Source of the DNA: Ilumatobacter nonamiensis YM16-303
GTDB lineage: Bacteria; Actinomycetota; Acidimicrobiia; Acidimicrobiales; Ilumatobacteraceae
NCBI RefSeq assembly: GCF_000350145.1
Contig: NZ_BAOL01000084.1
Span: forward strand, 1-36,751
Direction: 5' to 3'
Length of the DNA: 36,751 bases
Shown in pieces: positions 1 through 8,120 of the stretch; position 1 is the first letter of the stretch, and every line of letters starts with the position of its first letter. A program made the translations under genes and the position numbers. The notes beneath the pieces were generated by a model. It was given only the letters and a program-made list of their open reading frames with translations. It was not told where the DNA came from and did no database searches.

Positions 1-30
1 CTCCGTGCGCGAACTGTTCACGAGAACGGG

Positions 31-1074
31 CTACGACGGCGGGAGATCGGATTTGAGGATGACGTCGCCCGCGTCATCGGGATCCGCCAGATCGCGGGCG
101 AGCACCTCGAACCGAACGACGGCGTCGAGCGGCGCACCGGCCCACAGGGTCACGTCGATGCCTTCGAAGAACGTGCCCGCCGAGACCTCCGCACCGCTCG
201 CCAGGACCAACCGGCCCTCGTAGAACGTGTCAGCGGCGCGGCGCGGAAGTGTCTCCGCCTGGAGGTCGATCTCGATCCCTGCGTCGCGTTCGGTGACCGT
301 GATCTCGCCGCCCTCGACTTCGACGATCGCACCGGTCGGGACGAGCTGCGCCGTGAAGTTCGGTTGCTGCGGTGTTCCACTCGCTGCGCTCAACGCGACG
401 ATCGTGACGAACAGCACGACGAGGCCACCGACCAACCCGAACAGTGCCGGACGCATGAGCCGCGTGACGGTGGAACGATCGTCCGGGTCGACCGGCGCCG
501 TCTCGTCGTCCTCGACGGTCTCTTCCACGCCGGTGTCGGGCTCGGCGATCGGATCGGGATGGATCGCGGCCAGGACCCGGTCCGCCAGGTCGGGATCCGC
601 CTCGACCCACGCCTCGGGGTTCGACAGTGCGGAGAGAACGTCCTCGGTGTCACCGATGTGCGCCAGGCGGCGCCGCAGCCGCAGCTCGTGACGAGAGAGG
701 TCCTCGTCGAGGTCATCGCCCCCATCGAGGTGATGCGATCGCAGCCGGGGTCGAACGGCGTCGTCGACCGACGAGGTCGCCATGGCGAGCATCCACCGTC
801 GCTCTTCCACCGAGCCGACGTTGTCCGCGACGATCTGCGAGAGCCACGACCCGAAGTCCTCGTCGGGAGCGATGGGCTGCCGGTGCGCACGGACGAACAC
901 CTCGAACGCGGCGTCGCCGGCCCGTTCACGACCCACCGTCGGCGTGACGACGGCGGTCACCGCCGAACCGTATCGACCGATCAACGAACGGACCGCTTCC
1001 TCGTCACCGTCGTGGAACCGCTCCGCGAGTGCGGTGTCGTCGGCGATGAGAGACGCCGGGCGGAACTCCTGCAC
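31..1074 (-). CDS. Membrane protein with sigma-region-2-like N-terminus and anti-sigma-K-like C-terminus
   Basis: A 347-residue protein of unproven function. Residues about 14-90 resemble region 2 of an ECF sigma factor (LAERFHDGDEEAVRSLIGRY, then a helix with FEVFVRAHRQ and DFGSWLSQIV). I see no convincing region 4 helix-turn-helix. An acidic stretch (about 180-200) precedes one hydrophobic segment (about 209-231). The C-terminal part (about 240-345) is beta-rich and looks like the extracytoplasmic domain of RskA-type anti-sigma factors. The start is GTG at 1072-1074, preceded at six bases by TACGAT, so the mRNA may be leaderless. It lies 17 bases beyond the tRNA-Arg gene on the same strand and could also be read from it. 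A role as membrane-bound regulator is inferred. It could instead be a structural or sensory protein that merely kept a degenerate sigma fold. Confidence 0.6.
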   Translation of the reverse strand: MQEFRPASLIADDTALAERFHDGDEEAVRSLIGRYGSAVTAVVTPTVGRERAGDAAFEVFVRAHRQPIAPDEDFGSWLSQIVADNVGSVEERRWMLAMATSSVDDAVRPRLRSHHLDGGDDLDEDLSRHELRLRRRLAHIGDTEDVLSALSNPEAWVEADPDLADRVLAAIHPDPIAEPDTGVEETVEDDETAPVDPDDRSTVTRLMRPALFGLVGGLVVLFVTIVALSAASGTPQQPNFTAQLVPTGAIVEVEGGEITVTERDAGIEIDLQAETLPRRAADTFYEGRLVLASGAEVSAGTFFEGIDVTLWAGAPLDAVVRFEVLARDLADPDDAGDVILKSDLPPS

Positions 1075-1080
1075 ACCACG

Positions 1081-1086
1081 ATCGTA
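1081..1086 (-). promoter_or_regulatory. -10-like TACGAT of the sigma/anti-sigma-like gene
   Basis: TACGAT on the minus strand lies six bases before the GTG start at 1074. No Shine-Dalgarno is visible, which fits a leaderless transcript. Confidence 0.4.
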
Positions 1087-1090
1087 GGGG

Positions 1091-1164
1091 CGCCCTCGGC
1101 AGGATTCGAACCTGCGACCGAGTGATTAGAAGTCACTTGCTCTATCCAGCTGAGCTACGAGGGC
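1091..1164 (-). tRNA. tRNA-Arg (anticodon UCU)
   Basis: A complete 74-base cloverleaf can be folded by eye on the minus strand. The acceptor stem is GCCCTCG with CGAGGGC and a G discriminator at 1091. The D stem is GCTC/GAGC, the anticodon stem AGTGA/TCACT with loop CTTCTAA, and the T stem GCAGG/CCTGC with loop TTCGAAT. The anticodon in the loop is TCT, which reads AGA and AGG arginine codons, rare in a GC-rich genome. CCA is not encoded. It stands alone between cinA and the sigma/anti-sigma-like gene. Confidence 0.97.
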
Positions 1165-1215
1165 AAGGTCGAAATCGTATCGACTGGGTCGTGACGTGCC
1201 GGTGACCCGTTGGCG

Positions 1216-2460
1216 TCAGCTCTCCGCAAGATGCTTGCGCAACAGGTCGAGCGAGTTGATCACGGCGAACTGGCGCATCTGCTCGCGTTGACCGGGAAGT
1301 CGCAGCTCGCGCGCCTCGTCGAAACCGGGGCCCACCAGTCCGACGAACAGGGTGCCCACCGGCTGCCCGTCCTGTTCGTCGGGCCCGGCCACACCGGTGA
1401 GCGACACGGCGACATCAGCACCGAGCCGATCACGTGCACCCGCTGCCATCTGTCTTGCAGCTTCGGTGCTGACGACAGGTCCCGGTTCGACACCGAGGAT
1501 CTCCTGCTTCACCTCCGTCGCGTAGCTCACGATCGATCCGCGGAAGACGTCACTCGCGCCGGCGATGCCGGTCAACCGAGCTCCGACCAGTCCTCCGGTC
1601 ACCGATTCGGCCAGTCCGAGTGTCAGCCCGCGGGAACGACACAGGTCGAGCACGACCGATTCCATCGTGTCGTCGCCGGTCCCGAAGATCAGGTCGCCGA
1701 GTTCGGAACGGATGCGAGCTTCCCACGGATCCAGCGCAGCCTCGGCCTCCCGAGCGGTCGCCGCTCTCGTCGTGAGTCGAACCTTCAGGCCCTCCCACCC
1801 CGAGGCGAGAAACGCCAGCGTCGGCGTGTCGGGCCCCTCCAACTCGTCGATCAGGTCGTCGAGGCGCTCGTTCAGCCCACTCTCGGACTCGCCCCACGTC
1901 CGCAGCACCCGGCTGACGATCACACCGTCCACTCCGCTCCGGCGGCGCAGATCGGGAAGGATCGCCCGGTGGATCATGTCACGCATCTCGTGCGGGACGC
2001 CCGGCACGGCGTACACGACCTTGCCCGTCGATCCGTCGATCGGGCAGATCAACCCCGGTGCCGTTCCGCGTGTCTGCTCGATCACGGTTGCGCCGACCGG
2101 GACCATCGCCTGGCGCAGATTGTTCTCCGACATCCGCCGGCCGCGGGACTCGAACATCTTCCTGATCCGTTGTGCGACGTCGTCGTCGAGCACGAGCTCG
2201 GCATTCATCACCGCGGCGATCGCTTCCCGGGTGAGATCGTCGTGGGTGGGGCCAAGCCCACCGCACATGATCACGGCGTCGCAGTCGTCGAGCAGCCGCC
2301 GCAGCTGTGTCTCGATGCGGCCGACGTTGTCCCCGACCTTGACCTGCACGAGTGAATCGACGCCGTGCGCCGCCAACTCACCACCGATCCATGCCGAGTT
2401 CGAATCGATGATCTGGCCGAGCAACAGCTCGGTGCCCACAGCGAGGACGGCGACGTTCAC
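1216..2460 (-). CDS. cinA: CinA-family protein (competence/damage-inducible; ADP-ribose pyrophosphatase and NMN deamidase domains)
   Basis: A 414-residue protein, a normal length for full CinA. The N-terminal half (about 1-170) is the molybdopterin-binding-like (MoCF) domain, with AVGTELLLGQ at the start and CGGLGPTHDDLTREAIA. The C-terminal part (about 260-414) is the PncC-like domain, with LAESVTGGLVGARLTGIAG and SYATEVKQEILGV. CinA proteins recycle pyridine nucleotides: the N-domain hydrolyses ADP-ribose and the C-domain deamidates nicotinamide mononucleotide. The start is GTG at 2458-2460, inside the pgsA stop codon (GTGA, four-base overlap), which indicates translational coupling. Order rimO-pgsA-cinA is the usual actinobacterial one. 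No recA follows; instead there is a tRNA gene. Confidence 0.95.
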   Translation of the reverse strand: MNVAVLAVGTELLLGQIIDSNSAWIGGELAAHGVDSLVQVKVGDNVGRIETQLRRLLDDCDAVIMCGGLGPTHDDLTREAIAAVMNAELVLDDDVAQRIRKMFESRGRRMSENNLRQAMVPVGATVIEQTRGTAPGLICPIDGSTGKVVYAVPGVPHEMRDMIHRAILPDLRRRSGVDGVIVSRVLRTWGESESGLNERLDDLIDELEGPDTPTLAFLASGWEGLKVRLTTRAATAREAEAALDPWEARIRSELGDLIFGTGDDTMESVVLDLCRSRGLTLGLAESVTGGLVGARLTGIAGASDVFRGSIVSYATEVKQEILGVEPGPVVSTEAARQMAAGARDRLGADVAVSLTGVAGPDEQDGQPVGTLFVGLVGPGFDEARELRLPGQREQMRQFAVINSLDLLRKHLAES

Positions 2461-3017
2461 GACACCGGCGCGACGATGTCGACCGGCTCGTACTGCGTCG
2501 CGTGCCACAGGTACTGCGCCCCACTGACCAGCGCCAGCACGAGGCCGACCCACAGCAACACGGTCCAGGTCCACGTCGCCGCCAGTGCGGTCGGCGGGAA
2601 CAGCGCGAACGCCACCGAGAACTGCTGAACGACCGTCTTGTACTTGCCCAGCCTGCTCGCTGGCACGCTGATCCCCCGGCCGCTCTTCACGATCCGATAC
2701 GCGCTGATCGTCAGCTCCCGCGCCGCGATGACCGCAACCGGGACCCACGGGAACACGTCGTGGGCAACGAGGGTGAACATCGCGCCCAGCACGAGCACTT
2801 TGTCGGCCAGCGGGTCGAGGAACGCGCCCACCGCGGTCGGGCCCCGACGGCGTGCGATGTAGCCGTCGATGCCATCGCTCGAGCAGAGGACGAACCAGAG
2901 GAAGAACGCCCACCAGGACCCGGTGCCGTCCTCGGGGATCGCGAGGAACACCAGCGGTGCGAGCAGGATCCGCATGGCGGTGATCGCGTTCGCCCAGCTG
3001 TTCAGCGACTGGACCAT
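2457..3017 (-). CDS. pgsA: CDP-diacylglycerol--glycerol-3-phosphate 3-phosphatidyltransferase
   Basis: A 186-residue integral membrane enzyme that joins CDP-diacylglycerol and glycerol 3-phosphate, the committed step to phosphatidylglycerol and cardiolipin. The CDP-alcohol phosphotransferase signature is at residues 48-72: D48, D51-G52, A55-R56, G64, D68 and D72, with the acidic residues that bind the metal pair. Several hydrophobic segments surround it. The spacing between A55-R56 and G64 is seven residues, one fewer than in the usual form, but all key residues are present. The ATG shares one base with the rimO stop codon, and the pgsA stop overlaps the cinA start, so the three genes form one operon. 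The closely related phosphatidylinositol-phosphate synthase is less likely given the rimO-pgsA-cinA context. Confidence 0.9.
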   Translation of the reverse strand: MVQSLNSWANAITAMRILLAPLVFLAIPEDGTGSWWAFFLWFVLCSSDGIDGYIARRRGPTAVGAFLDPLADKVLVLGAMFTLVAHDVFPWVPVAVIAARELTISAYRIVKSGRGISVPASRLGKYKTVVQQFSVAFALFPPTALAATWTWTVLLWVGLVLALVSGAQYLWHATQYEPVDIVAPVS

Positions 3018-4369
3018 CAGTCGACTCCGTCTCCATCGGCGGCTCCGTCGTCCGCCGTCACGTCGGCACCAGCCGCCACCAGGTCCGGACCGAGTGCATC
3101 GACGATTCGCACGCTGGCGAAGTCGCCCACGACCAGGTCGGGAGCGACGTGGACGATTCCATCGATCTCCGGAGCTTCACGGTGACTGCGCCCCACGCCC
3201 GTCGCATCGACCAGCACCTCGACATCATGGCCGATCAACTCGTCCCGACGGGACGCGGTGATCTCGTCCTGCAACTCGCGGAGCTCGGCGAGGCGTTCGT
3301 TCATGAGGCCGGCATCGACGTGCTGGTCGAGGCCGGCGGCGTAGGTGCCGTCCTCGTTGCTGTACGAGAAGAACCCACACCAGTCGAGCTGGGCGCGTTC
3401 GACGAAGTCGAGCAGCTGGTCGTGGTCCTCCTCGGTCTCGCCGGGATAGCCGACGATGAAGTTGCTCCGGAACGCGGCATCGGGTTCGCGTTCGCGGATG
3501 TCCGCGATGCGATCGAGGAAGCGCTGCCCGTCTCCCCAGCGCCGCATCCGCCTCAGCAGCGGTTTGGACACGTGCTGCAGCGACAGGTCGAAGTACGGCA
3601 CACCGCTCCGACACACCGAATCGATCAGTGCGTCGGTCAGGTCGCTCGGGTAGAGGTAGAGCAGTCGGACGCGGTCGACGGCATCGGCGACGGCGTCGAC
3701 GAGCGGCACGATCGATCCGGCGCCCAGTTCCTCCGGCCGATCCTTGCCGTAGGAGGCGAGATCCTGCGCCACGAGCACGATCTCGCGCGCGCCGGTCTCG
3801 TCGACCTCGGTCAGGATCGAGGCGACGTCACGACTGCGCTGCGGCCCCCGGAAGCTGGGAATCGCGCAGAACCCGCACGAGCGATCACATCCCTCTGCGA
3901 TCTTGACGTACGCCCACGGCACCGTCGACTTCGGACGGGGCAGGTTCAACAGGTCGAACTCGGGCAGCGGCGTGGACGACACCGGAATCAGCTTGCGGGC
4001 CGGCTCGACACCCGATGGGACCTCGGTCCCGTCCCGTTCGGCCGGGGCCAGGTTGAACGCCTGCCCGAATCCGGCCACCTGGTCGACCTCGGGCAGGGCT
4101 TCGGCCAGCTCGGAGCCGTAGCGCTCCGCCATGCATCCGGTGACCACGAGGCGACTGTCGGACCCGCGCTGCTCGTCGAGCGCCAGGATCGTGTCGATCG
4201 ACTCCTGACGCGCCTCGCCGATGAACGCGCACGTGTTGACGACGACGAGGTCGGCCGCGGCGGCGTCCTCGGTCGCCTGCATCCCGTCGGCCACGAGCGC
4301 GCCGACGAGTTTGTCGGAGTCGACGTCGTTCTTGGGACAGCCGAGCGTTTCGACGTAGAAGCGCTGCAC
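3017..4369 (-). CDS. rimO: Ribosomal protein uS12 methylthiotransferase RimO
   Basis: A 450-residue radical-SAM enzyme that adds a methylthio group to a conserved aspartate of ribosomal protein S12. The N-terminal UPF0004 domain holds three cluster cysteines (C11 in ETLGCPKNDVDSD, C47 in NTCAFIG, C79 in VTGCMAERYG). The radical-SAM motif is C161-x3-C165-x2-C168 (CDRSCGFCAIPSFRG), and a TRAM-like domain lies near residues 375-425. The sequence GCPKNxVDS is typical of RimO rather than MiaB. The last 20 or so residues are an acidic tail. The start is GTG, six bases after a TAGCGT, with no Shine-Dalgarno. It is the first gene of a rimO-pgsA-cinA operon. Confidence 0.95.
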   Translation of the reverse strand: MQRFYVETLGCPKNDVDSDKLVGALVADGMQATEDAAAADLVVVNTCAFIGEARQESIDTILALDEQRGSDSRLVVTGCMAERYGSELAEALPEVDQVAGFGQAFNLAPAERDGTEVPSGVEPARKLIPVSSTPLPEFDLLNLPRPKSTVPWAYVKIAEGCDRSCGFCAIPSFRGPQRSRDVASILTEVDETGAREIVLVAQDLASYGKDRPEELGAGSIVPLVDAVADAVDRVRLLYLYPSDLTDALIDSVCRSGVPYFDLSLQHVSKPLLRRMRRWGDGQRFLDRIADIREREPDAAFRSNFIVGYPGETEEDHDQLLDFVERAQLDWCGFFSYSNEDGTYAAGLDQHVDAGLMNERLAELRELQDEITASRRDELIGHDVEVLVDATGVGRSHREAPEIDGIVHVAPDLVVGDFASVRIVDALGPDLVAAGADVTADDGAADGDGVD

Positions 4370-4375
4370 ACGAGC

Positions 4376-4381
4376 ACGCTA
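4376..4381 (-). promoter_or_regulatory. -10-like TAGCGT of the rimO-pgsA-cinA operon
   Basis: TAGCGT on the minus strand is separated from the rimO GTG by six bases (4370-4375). It would give a leaderless or nearly leaderless message. No clear -35 box is seen. Confidence 0.45.
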
Positions 4382-4445
4382 TCGCTCACACGCCACCCCG
4401 AATCGGGACAGCAGCTCCGAGCCGCAGCTCAGGCGGTGAGATCGA

Positions 4446-6956
4446 TCAGAGCTGGCCGCTCTGCTGGAGCAGTTCGAACTCCTCGACGGTCATCAACACC
4501 GCCCGCGCCTTCGAGCCCTCGCTCGGGCCCACCACACCGCGTTGTTCGAGCAGGTCCATGATCCGACCCGCACGCGCGAAGCCGACCTTCAGTTTGCGTT
4601 GCAGCATCGACGTGGATCCGAGCTGACTCCGTACGACCAGCTCCATCGCCTGCTTCATCATCGCGGTGTCCTCGTCCTCCTCACCTGCCGAGAAGGCGTT
4701 CGCATCGGAGGTGACGTCGAGTGGCGCTCCACCCATCGAGGGCGACGGAGGCGTGAGCGCCGGTGAACTCATGGCGGAGGGCGGCGACGCGCCGTCTCCG
4801 CCGTCCTCGATCTCGGCGGACGTGACGACCTCGGGCGCTTGCGCCTTCCAGTGCGACACGACCTCACGCACTTCTTCCTCCGTGATGAACGCGCCCTGGA
4901 TGCGGTTCGCCACCGACGAGTTGCCCGGCAGCAGGAGCATGTCGCCCTTGCCGACGAGCTTGTCGGCTCCGGGCTGGTCGAGGATCACCCGCGAGTCGGT
5001 CAACGAGGACACGGCGAACGCCATGCGTGCCGGAATGTTCGCCTTGATGACGCCGGTGATCACGTTGACCGACGGACGCTGCGTGGCGACGATCAAGTGG
5101 ATTCCGACCGCACGCGCCTTCTGCGCGATCCGGGTGATCGATTCCTCGACGTCACGGGCGGCGACCATCATCAGGTCGTTGAGCTCGTCGACCACCACGA
5201 CGATGTAGGGCATGTGCTCGTAGACGGGTGGCCCGTCGGGATCGGTGCCGGGCGGATCCTCGATCTTGCCCGCGGCGAACCCGCGGTTGTAGCCGCCGAT
5301 GTCCCGGTAGCCGACTTCGGACAGCACGTCGTAGCGACGCTCCATCTCCTTGACGGCCCAACCCAAGGCGTTCGCCGCCTTCTTCGGGTTCGTGACCGGC
5401 TGCGTGAGAAGGTGTGGAAGCCGCGCGTACTGGCCCATCTCGACCTGCTTCGGGTCGATCAGGATCAGGCGGACGTCGTCGGGCGTGGTGCGCATCAACA
5501 GCGACGTGATGATGCAGTTGATCCCGCTCGACTTGCCCGCTCCGGTGGCACCTGCGATGAGCATGTGCGGGGTCGCAGCGAGATCGAGCATCACGGTCTT
5601 GCCCGCGATGTCCTTGCCGACCGCCACTTCGAGCGGGTTGGTGGCCTTTACGGCCTCGGGTGACGTGAGCAGGTCGCCCAATGCGACCAGCTGACGTTGA
5701 TGGTTCGGTACCTCGACGCCGATCGCCGACCGACCCGGGATCGGGGCGAGGATCCGGACATCGGTCGCCGCCATCGCGTAGGCGATGTCCTTCTGCAGAT
5801 TCGTGACCTTCGAGACCTTGACGCCGAGCCCGAGTTCGAGTTCGTAGCGGGTGACCGTGGGACCGACCGTCATGCCGATGAGTTCGGTCTCGACGTTGTG
5901 CGACGCGAGAGACTCCTGGAGCGTCAGGCCACGCTGCTCGATCGCCTTCCGGTCGACCTTCTGCACTCCGGGCTGGAGCAGCAGCTTCATCGACGGCAAC
6001 GTCCAGTCACCGACCGCCGCCCCGTCGCCGGTGGCGGCCTTGCCGGCCGAACCGGTGCTCATCTTCGGCGACCGCTTGCGCTTGGGCTTCACCCCAGGAG
6101 GGGCGTCGCCGTCGGACTCGAAGTCGTACAGGCTGGGCGACCCGGTCGGAGGCGGCAGGGCTTCGCCGGTCACCGGCGCCGTCCCGTCGAGGTCCTCCTG
6201 GTCGAACACCGTCGTCGCATCGAGTTGAGTGCTGTCGTCACGGTCACTGGACAGCGTGGTGATGTTGTCCAGCCCTGATCTCGCTGCCCGACCGAGCGGG
6301 CGCACCATCGAATTGAGGAATCCGCCCGTCTGCTCGGCCATGGTGCGCAGCGAGGTCTGCGTGATGACGGTCAGGCTGGCCACGATCGCGACGACCAGCA
6401 GCAGCACCGCTCCCGCCGTACCGATGCCGCCCGCAAGCGGATCGGCGAGCGCTCCGATCCAACCGCCCCACTCGCTGTACCGGTCGTAGCCCTCCGCAGC
6501 CGGATCGCGACGGATCAGATGAACCAAACCGAGCGTTGCAATCGTGATGACCGCCCAAGCGATGGCCACCCGGACCGGGCTTGCGGAACGGCCCCGGCGA
6601 ACGAACGCCACGCCGACCAGGCCGAGCACGATCGGAATCACGAACCGACCCAGTCCGACGACCCAACCGACGGCGGTTTCGACTCCCCGGCCGATCGGAC
6701 CGGCCAGGTCGAGATAGATGGCCAGTGCCAGGAGTACGGCCGCACCGATGAGTCCGAGGCCGACCAGCTCGTCGTTCCGGTGATGGGACGAGCCCTCGTC
6801 GGCGTCGCGATCGATCTGTTCGGGCGTGGCGTCACGTAGCGCACCTCGGCCCGACGAGCGGGATGTCCGCGCCGACTTGGAGGCCGGATCGACGCGCGTC
6901 GACCGCTTGCCGGACGACTTGGACGACTTCTTCCCGGATGGGCCCCACGTGTTCAT
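4446..6956 (-). CDS. ftsK: DNA translocase FtsK/SpoIIIE
   Basis: An 836-residue septal DNA pump that clears and sorts chromosome ends at division. The N-terminus is very basic and serine-rich (1-45), followed by about four membrane segments between residues 66 and 199. A variable linker (about 205-320) leads to the alpha domain. The RecA-like motor has Walker A GATGAGKS at 469-476, Walker B YIVVVVDELNDLMM at 584-597 and the conserved ATQRPSVNVITGVIKANIPAR. The C-terminal gamma winged helix (about 760-836) reads DNA polarity sequences. The linker is short compared with E. coli FtsK, as in most actinobacteria. The start is ATG at 6954-6956, nine bases after TACGGT. It stands between rimO and a lipoprotein gene, on its own promoter. 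Confidence 0.96.
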   Translation of the reverse strand: MNTWGPSGKKSSKSSGKRSTRVDPASKSARTSRSSGRGALRDATPEQIDRDADEGSSHHRNDELVGLGLIGAAVLLALAIYLDLAGPIGRGVETAVGWVVGLGRFVIPIVLGLVGVAFVRRGRSASPVRVAIAWAVITIATLGLVHLIRRDPAAEGYDRYSEWGGWIGALADPLAGGIGTAGAVLLLVVAIVASLTVITQTSLRTMAEQTGGFLNSMVRPLGRAARSGLDNITTLSSDRDDSTQLDATTVFDQEDLDGTAPVTGEALPPPTGSPSLYDFESDGDAPPGVKPKRKRSPKMSTGSAGKAATGDGAAVGDWTLPSMKLLLQPGVQKVDRKAIEQRGLTLQESLASHNVETELIGMTVGPTVTRYELELGLGVKVSKVTNLQKDIAYAMAATDVRILAPIPGRSAIGVEVPNHQRQLVALGDLLTSPEAVKATNPLEVAVGKDIAGKTVMLDLAATPHMLIAGATGAGKSSGINCIITSLLMRTTPDDVRLILIDPKQVEMGQYARLPHLLTQPVTNPKKAANALGWAVKEMERRYDVLSEVGYRDIGGYNRGFAAGKIEDPPGTDPDGPPVYEHMPYIVVVVDELNDLMMVAARDVEESITRIAQKARAVGIHLIVATQRPSVNVITGVIKANIPARMAFAVSSLTDSRVILDQPGADKLVGKGDMLLLPGNSSVANRIQGAFITEEEVREVVSHWKAQAPEVVTSAEIEDGGDGASPPSAMSSPALTPPSPSMGGAPLDVTSDANAFSAGEEDEDTAMMKQAMELVVRSQLGSTSMLQRKLKVGFARAGRIMDLLEQRGVVGPSEGSKARAVLMTVEEFELLQQSGQL

Positions 6957-6965
6957 GACGTGATC

Positions 6966-6971
6966 ACCGTA
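6966..6971 (-). promoter_or_regulatory. -10-like TACGGT of ftsK
   Basis: TACGGT on the minus strand ends nine bases before the ftsK ATG. No Shine-Dalgarno intervenes. Confidence 0.4.
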
Positions 6972-7036
6972 CCAATCGGCTGTGACACAAAGGCGGAGCC
7001 CGGGGCCATTCGCCGACCGGTCGGCGCACCGGCCCG

Positions 7037-7600
7037 CTACACGGGATCGACGGAAAACACCTGGCCATCGGCACCGACGACCACATCGAGGAATCCCCCG
7101 CCCGGCGACGTCACCGCGACCACGTACGTCGCCCCCACGCCGTCTCCGTACACGCTGATCGCGTCGACCTCGGAGTCCGGCAGTTCCGCACCGACCCCGC
7201 TCGTCACGGCCTCCGGGTCGAAGTCGACGTCGTCCCGACCGAACGTCTCTCCCGAGGCGCCCTCCTGCTTCGGCGCCGGCGGCTGAAGAGCACCGTCGAC
7301 GTAGGCGTACGCAACGGCCGCTGTGGCGTCGTCCACGGCGACGAAGACATTCGTGAACTGGTCGTTCGCGGTGACTTCGAAGTACTCCTGGCCCTTCCCG
7401 AGTTCGTCCTCGACCGCGTCGATCGCCGCGGACACGTCGAACACGAACGCCGGAGCGGTGCTCTCCCCCGCGGCCGGTGTCGTGACCACCGGATCACCCT
7501 CGGACGGATCGCCGTCGGCGGACCCTCCGCAGGCGGCCACCAGGAGCGGCAACGCCACAACCGCGATCAGCCGGCGCCGTGTCACATCCACCGCGAACAT
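7037..7600 (-). CDS. Putative lipoprotein of unknown function
   Basis: A 187-residue protein. A basic n-region and hydrophobic core are followed by the lipobox LVAAC, with the lipidated cysteine at residue 24 and a Gly/Ser/Asp-rich tether after it. The exported part (about 45-187) alternates short hydrophobic strands and acidic loops (for example FDVSAAIDAVEDELG, FTNVFVAVDDATAAVAYAYV). It contains no cysteine pair or catalytic motif I can recognise. The pattern could suit a small beta-rich domain related to PepSY-like or other extracytoplasmic modules, but that is a guess. The ATG at 7598-7600 follows TACCGT by eight bases. It is divergent from the small membrane protein at 7670. Confidence 0.75.
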   Translation of the reverse strand: MFAVDVTRRRLIAVVALPLLVAACGGSADGDPSEGDPVVTTPAAGESTAPAFVFDVSAAIDAVEDELGKGQEYFEVTANDQFTNVFVAVDDATAAVAYAYVDGALQPPAPKQEGASGETFGRDDVDFDPEAVTSGVGAELPDSEVDAISVYGDGVGATYVVAVTSPGGGFLDVVVGADGQVFSVDPV

Positions 7601-7608
7601 GCGGCCGA

Positions 7609-7614
7609 ACGGTA
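7609..7614 (-). promoter_or_regulatory. -10-like TACCGT of the lipoprotein gene
   Basis: TACCGT on the minus strand lies eight bases before the ATG at 7600. The divergent gene at 7670 has its own TACCCT element within the same short intergenic region. Confidence 0.4.
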
Positions 7615-7656
7615 TCGCCGCCGCTTGCGCTCACCGTCTCGACACCGATGGCGAGA

Positions 7657-7662
7657 TACCCT
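7657..7662 (+). promoter_or_regulatory. -10-like TACCCT of the small membrane protein gene
   Basis: TACCCT is followed by seven bases and then GTG at 7670. This favours GTG 7670 over an upstream TTG in the same frame, which would precede the element. Confidence 0.4.
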
Positions 7663-7669
7663 GCCGTCC

Positions 7670-8119
7670 GTGCCTGCCATCACCTCGGCGAATCGGCGAT
7701 CAGTGATCGCGGCCGGAGCGCTGGTCCTGTGGGTGCTCGTGCTCATCTTCGGATGGGCGATCCAACCGATCGAGGACACGGTCCCCGTCGAGGTCGATCC
7801 GGCGAGCGAGCTGGCCGCGATCCTGGCCGAACGCCCGGACCTGACTCCACCCGATGCGGTCCGCGCCCAGCTCGTCCATTGCAATTCGCTCTTCGCGAAC
7901 GATGCTCGCGATTTCGCGGAGCCACTGCCGGAACTCCCGCCCGAGTACGTCTATGCCCGCACGCCGTGCATCGGGCCGCACAACGGCGCACGTGTCGCCG
8001 CCGCGGTCAACGTCGTCGCCGTGATCGCGCTCGTCGTCGGTTGGGTCATGATCTCACGGCGGTTCCGACTCGAAGCCGAACCGGAGACGAAATCCACGTC
8101 GCCGACTCCCGTCGGCTGA
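7670..8119 (+). CDS. Small two-helix membrane protein, function unknown
   Basis: A 149-residue protein with one hydrophobic segment near the N-terminus (RSVIAAGALVLWVLVLIFGW) and a second near the C-terminus (AAAVNVVAVIALVVGWVMIS). The roughly 75 residues between them are probably outside the cell. They carry two cysteines (in LVHCNSL and RTPCIGPHNG) that could form a disulfide. The C-terminal tail is short and charged. I do not recognise the family. The GTG start is chosen because a -10-like TACCCT lies seven bases before it. Its stop is one base from the rnj stop on the other strand, so transcription is convergent there. Confidence 0.7.
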   Translation: MPAITSANRRSVIAAGALVLWVLVLIFGWAIQPIEDTVPVEVDPASELAAILAERPDLTPPDAVRAQLVHCNSLFANDARDFAEPLPELPPEYVYARTPCIGPHNGARVAAAVNVVAVIALVVGWVMISRRFRLEAEPETKSTSPTPVG

Positions 8120-8120
8120 C

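Noticed and set aside
1091-1164. The tRNA gene as an integration site of a mobile element
   Set aside because: I see no integrase, no repeated 3' end of the tRNA, and no element nearby.
1216-3036. A single 606-residue protein with CinA as its second half
   Set aside because: The first half is the pgsA gene read in another frame. CinA starts at GTG 2460, overlapping the pgsA stop.
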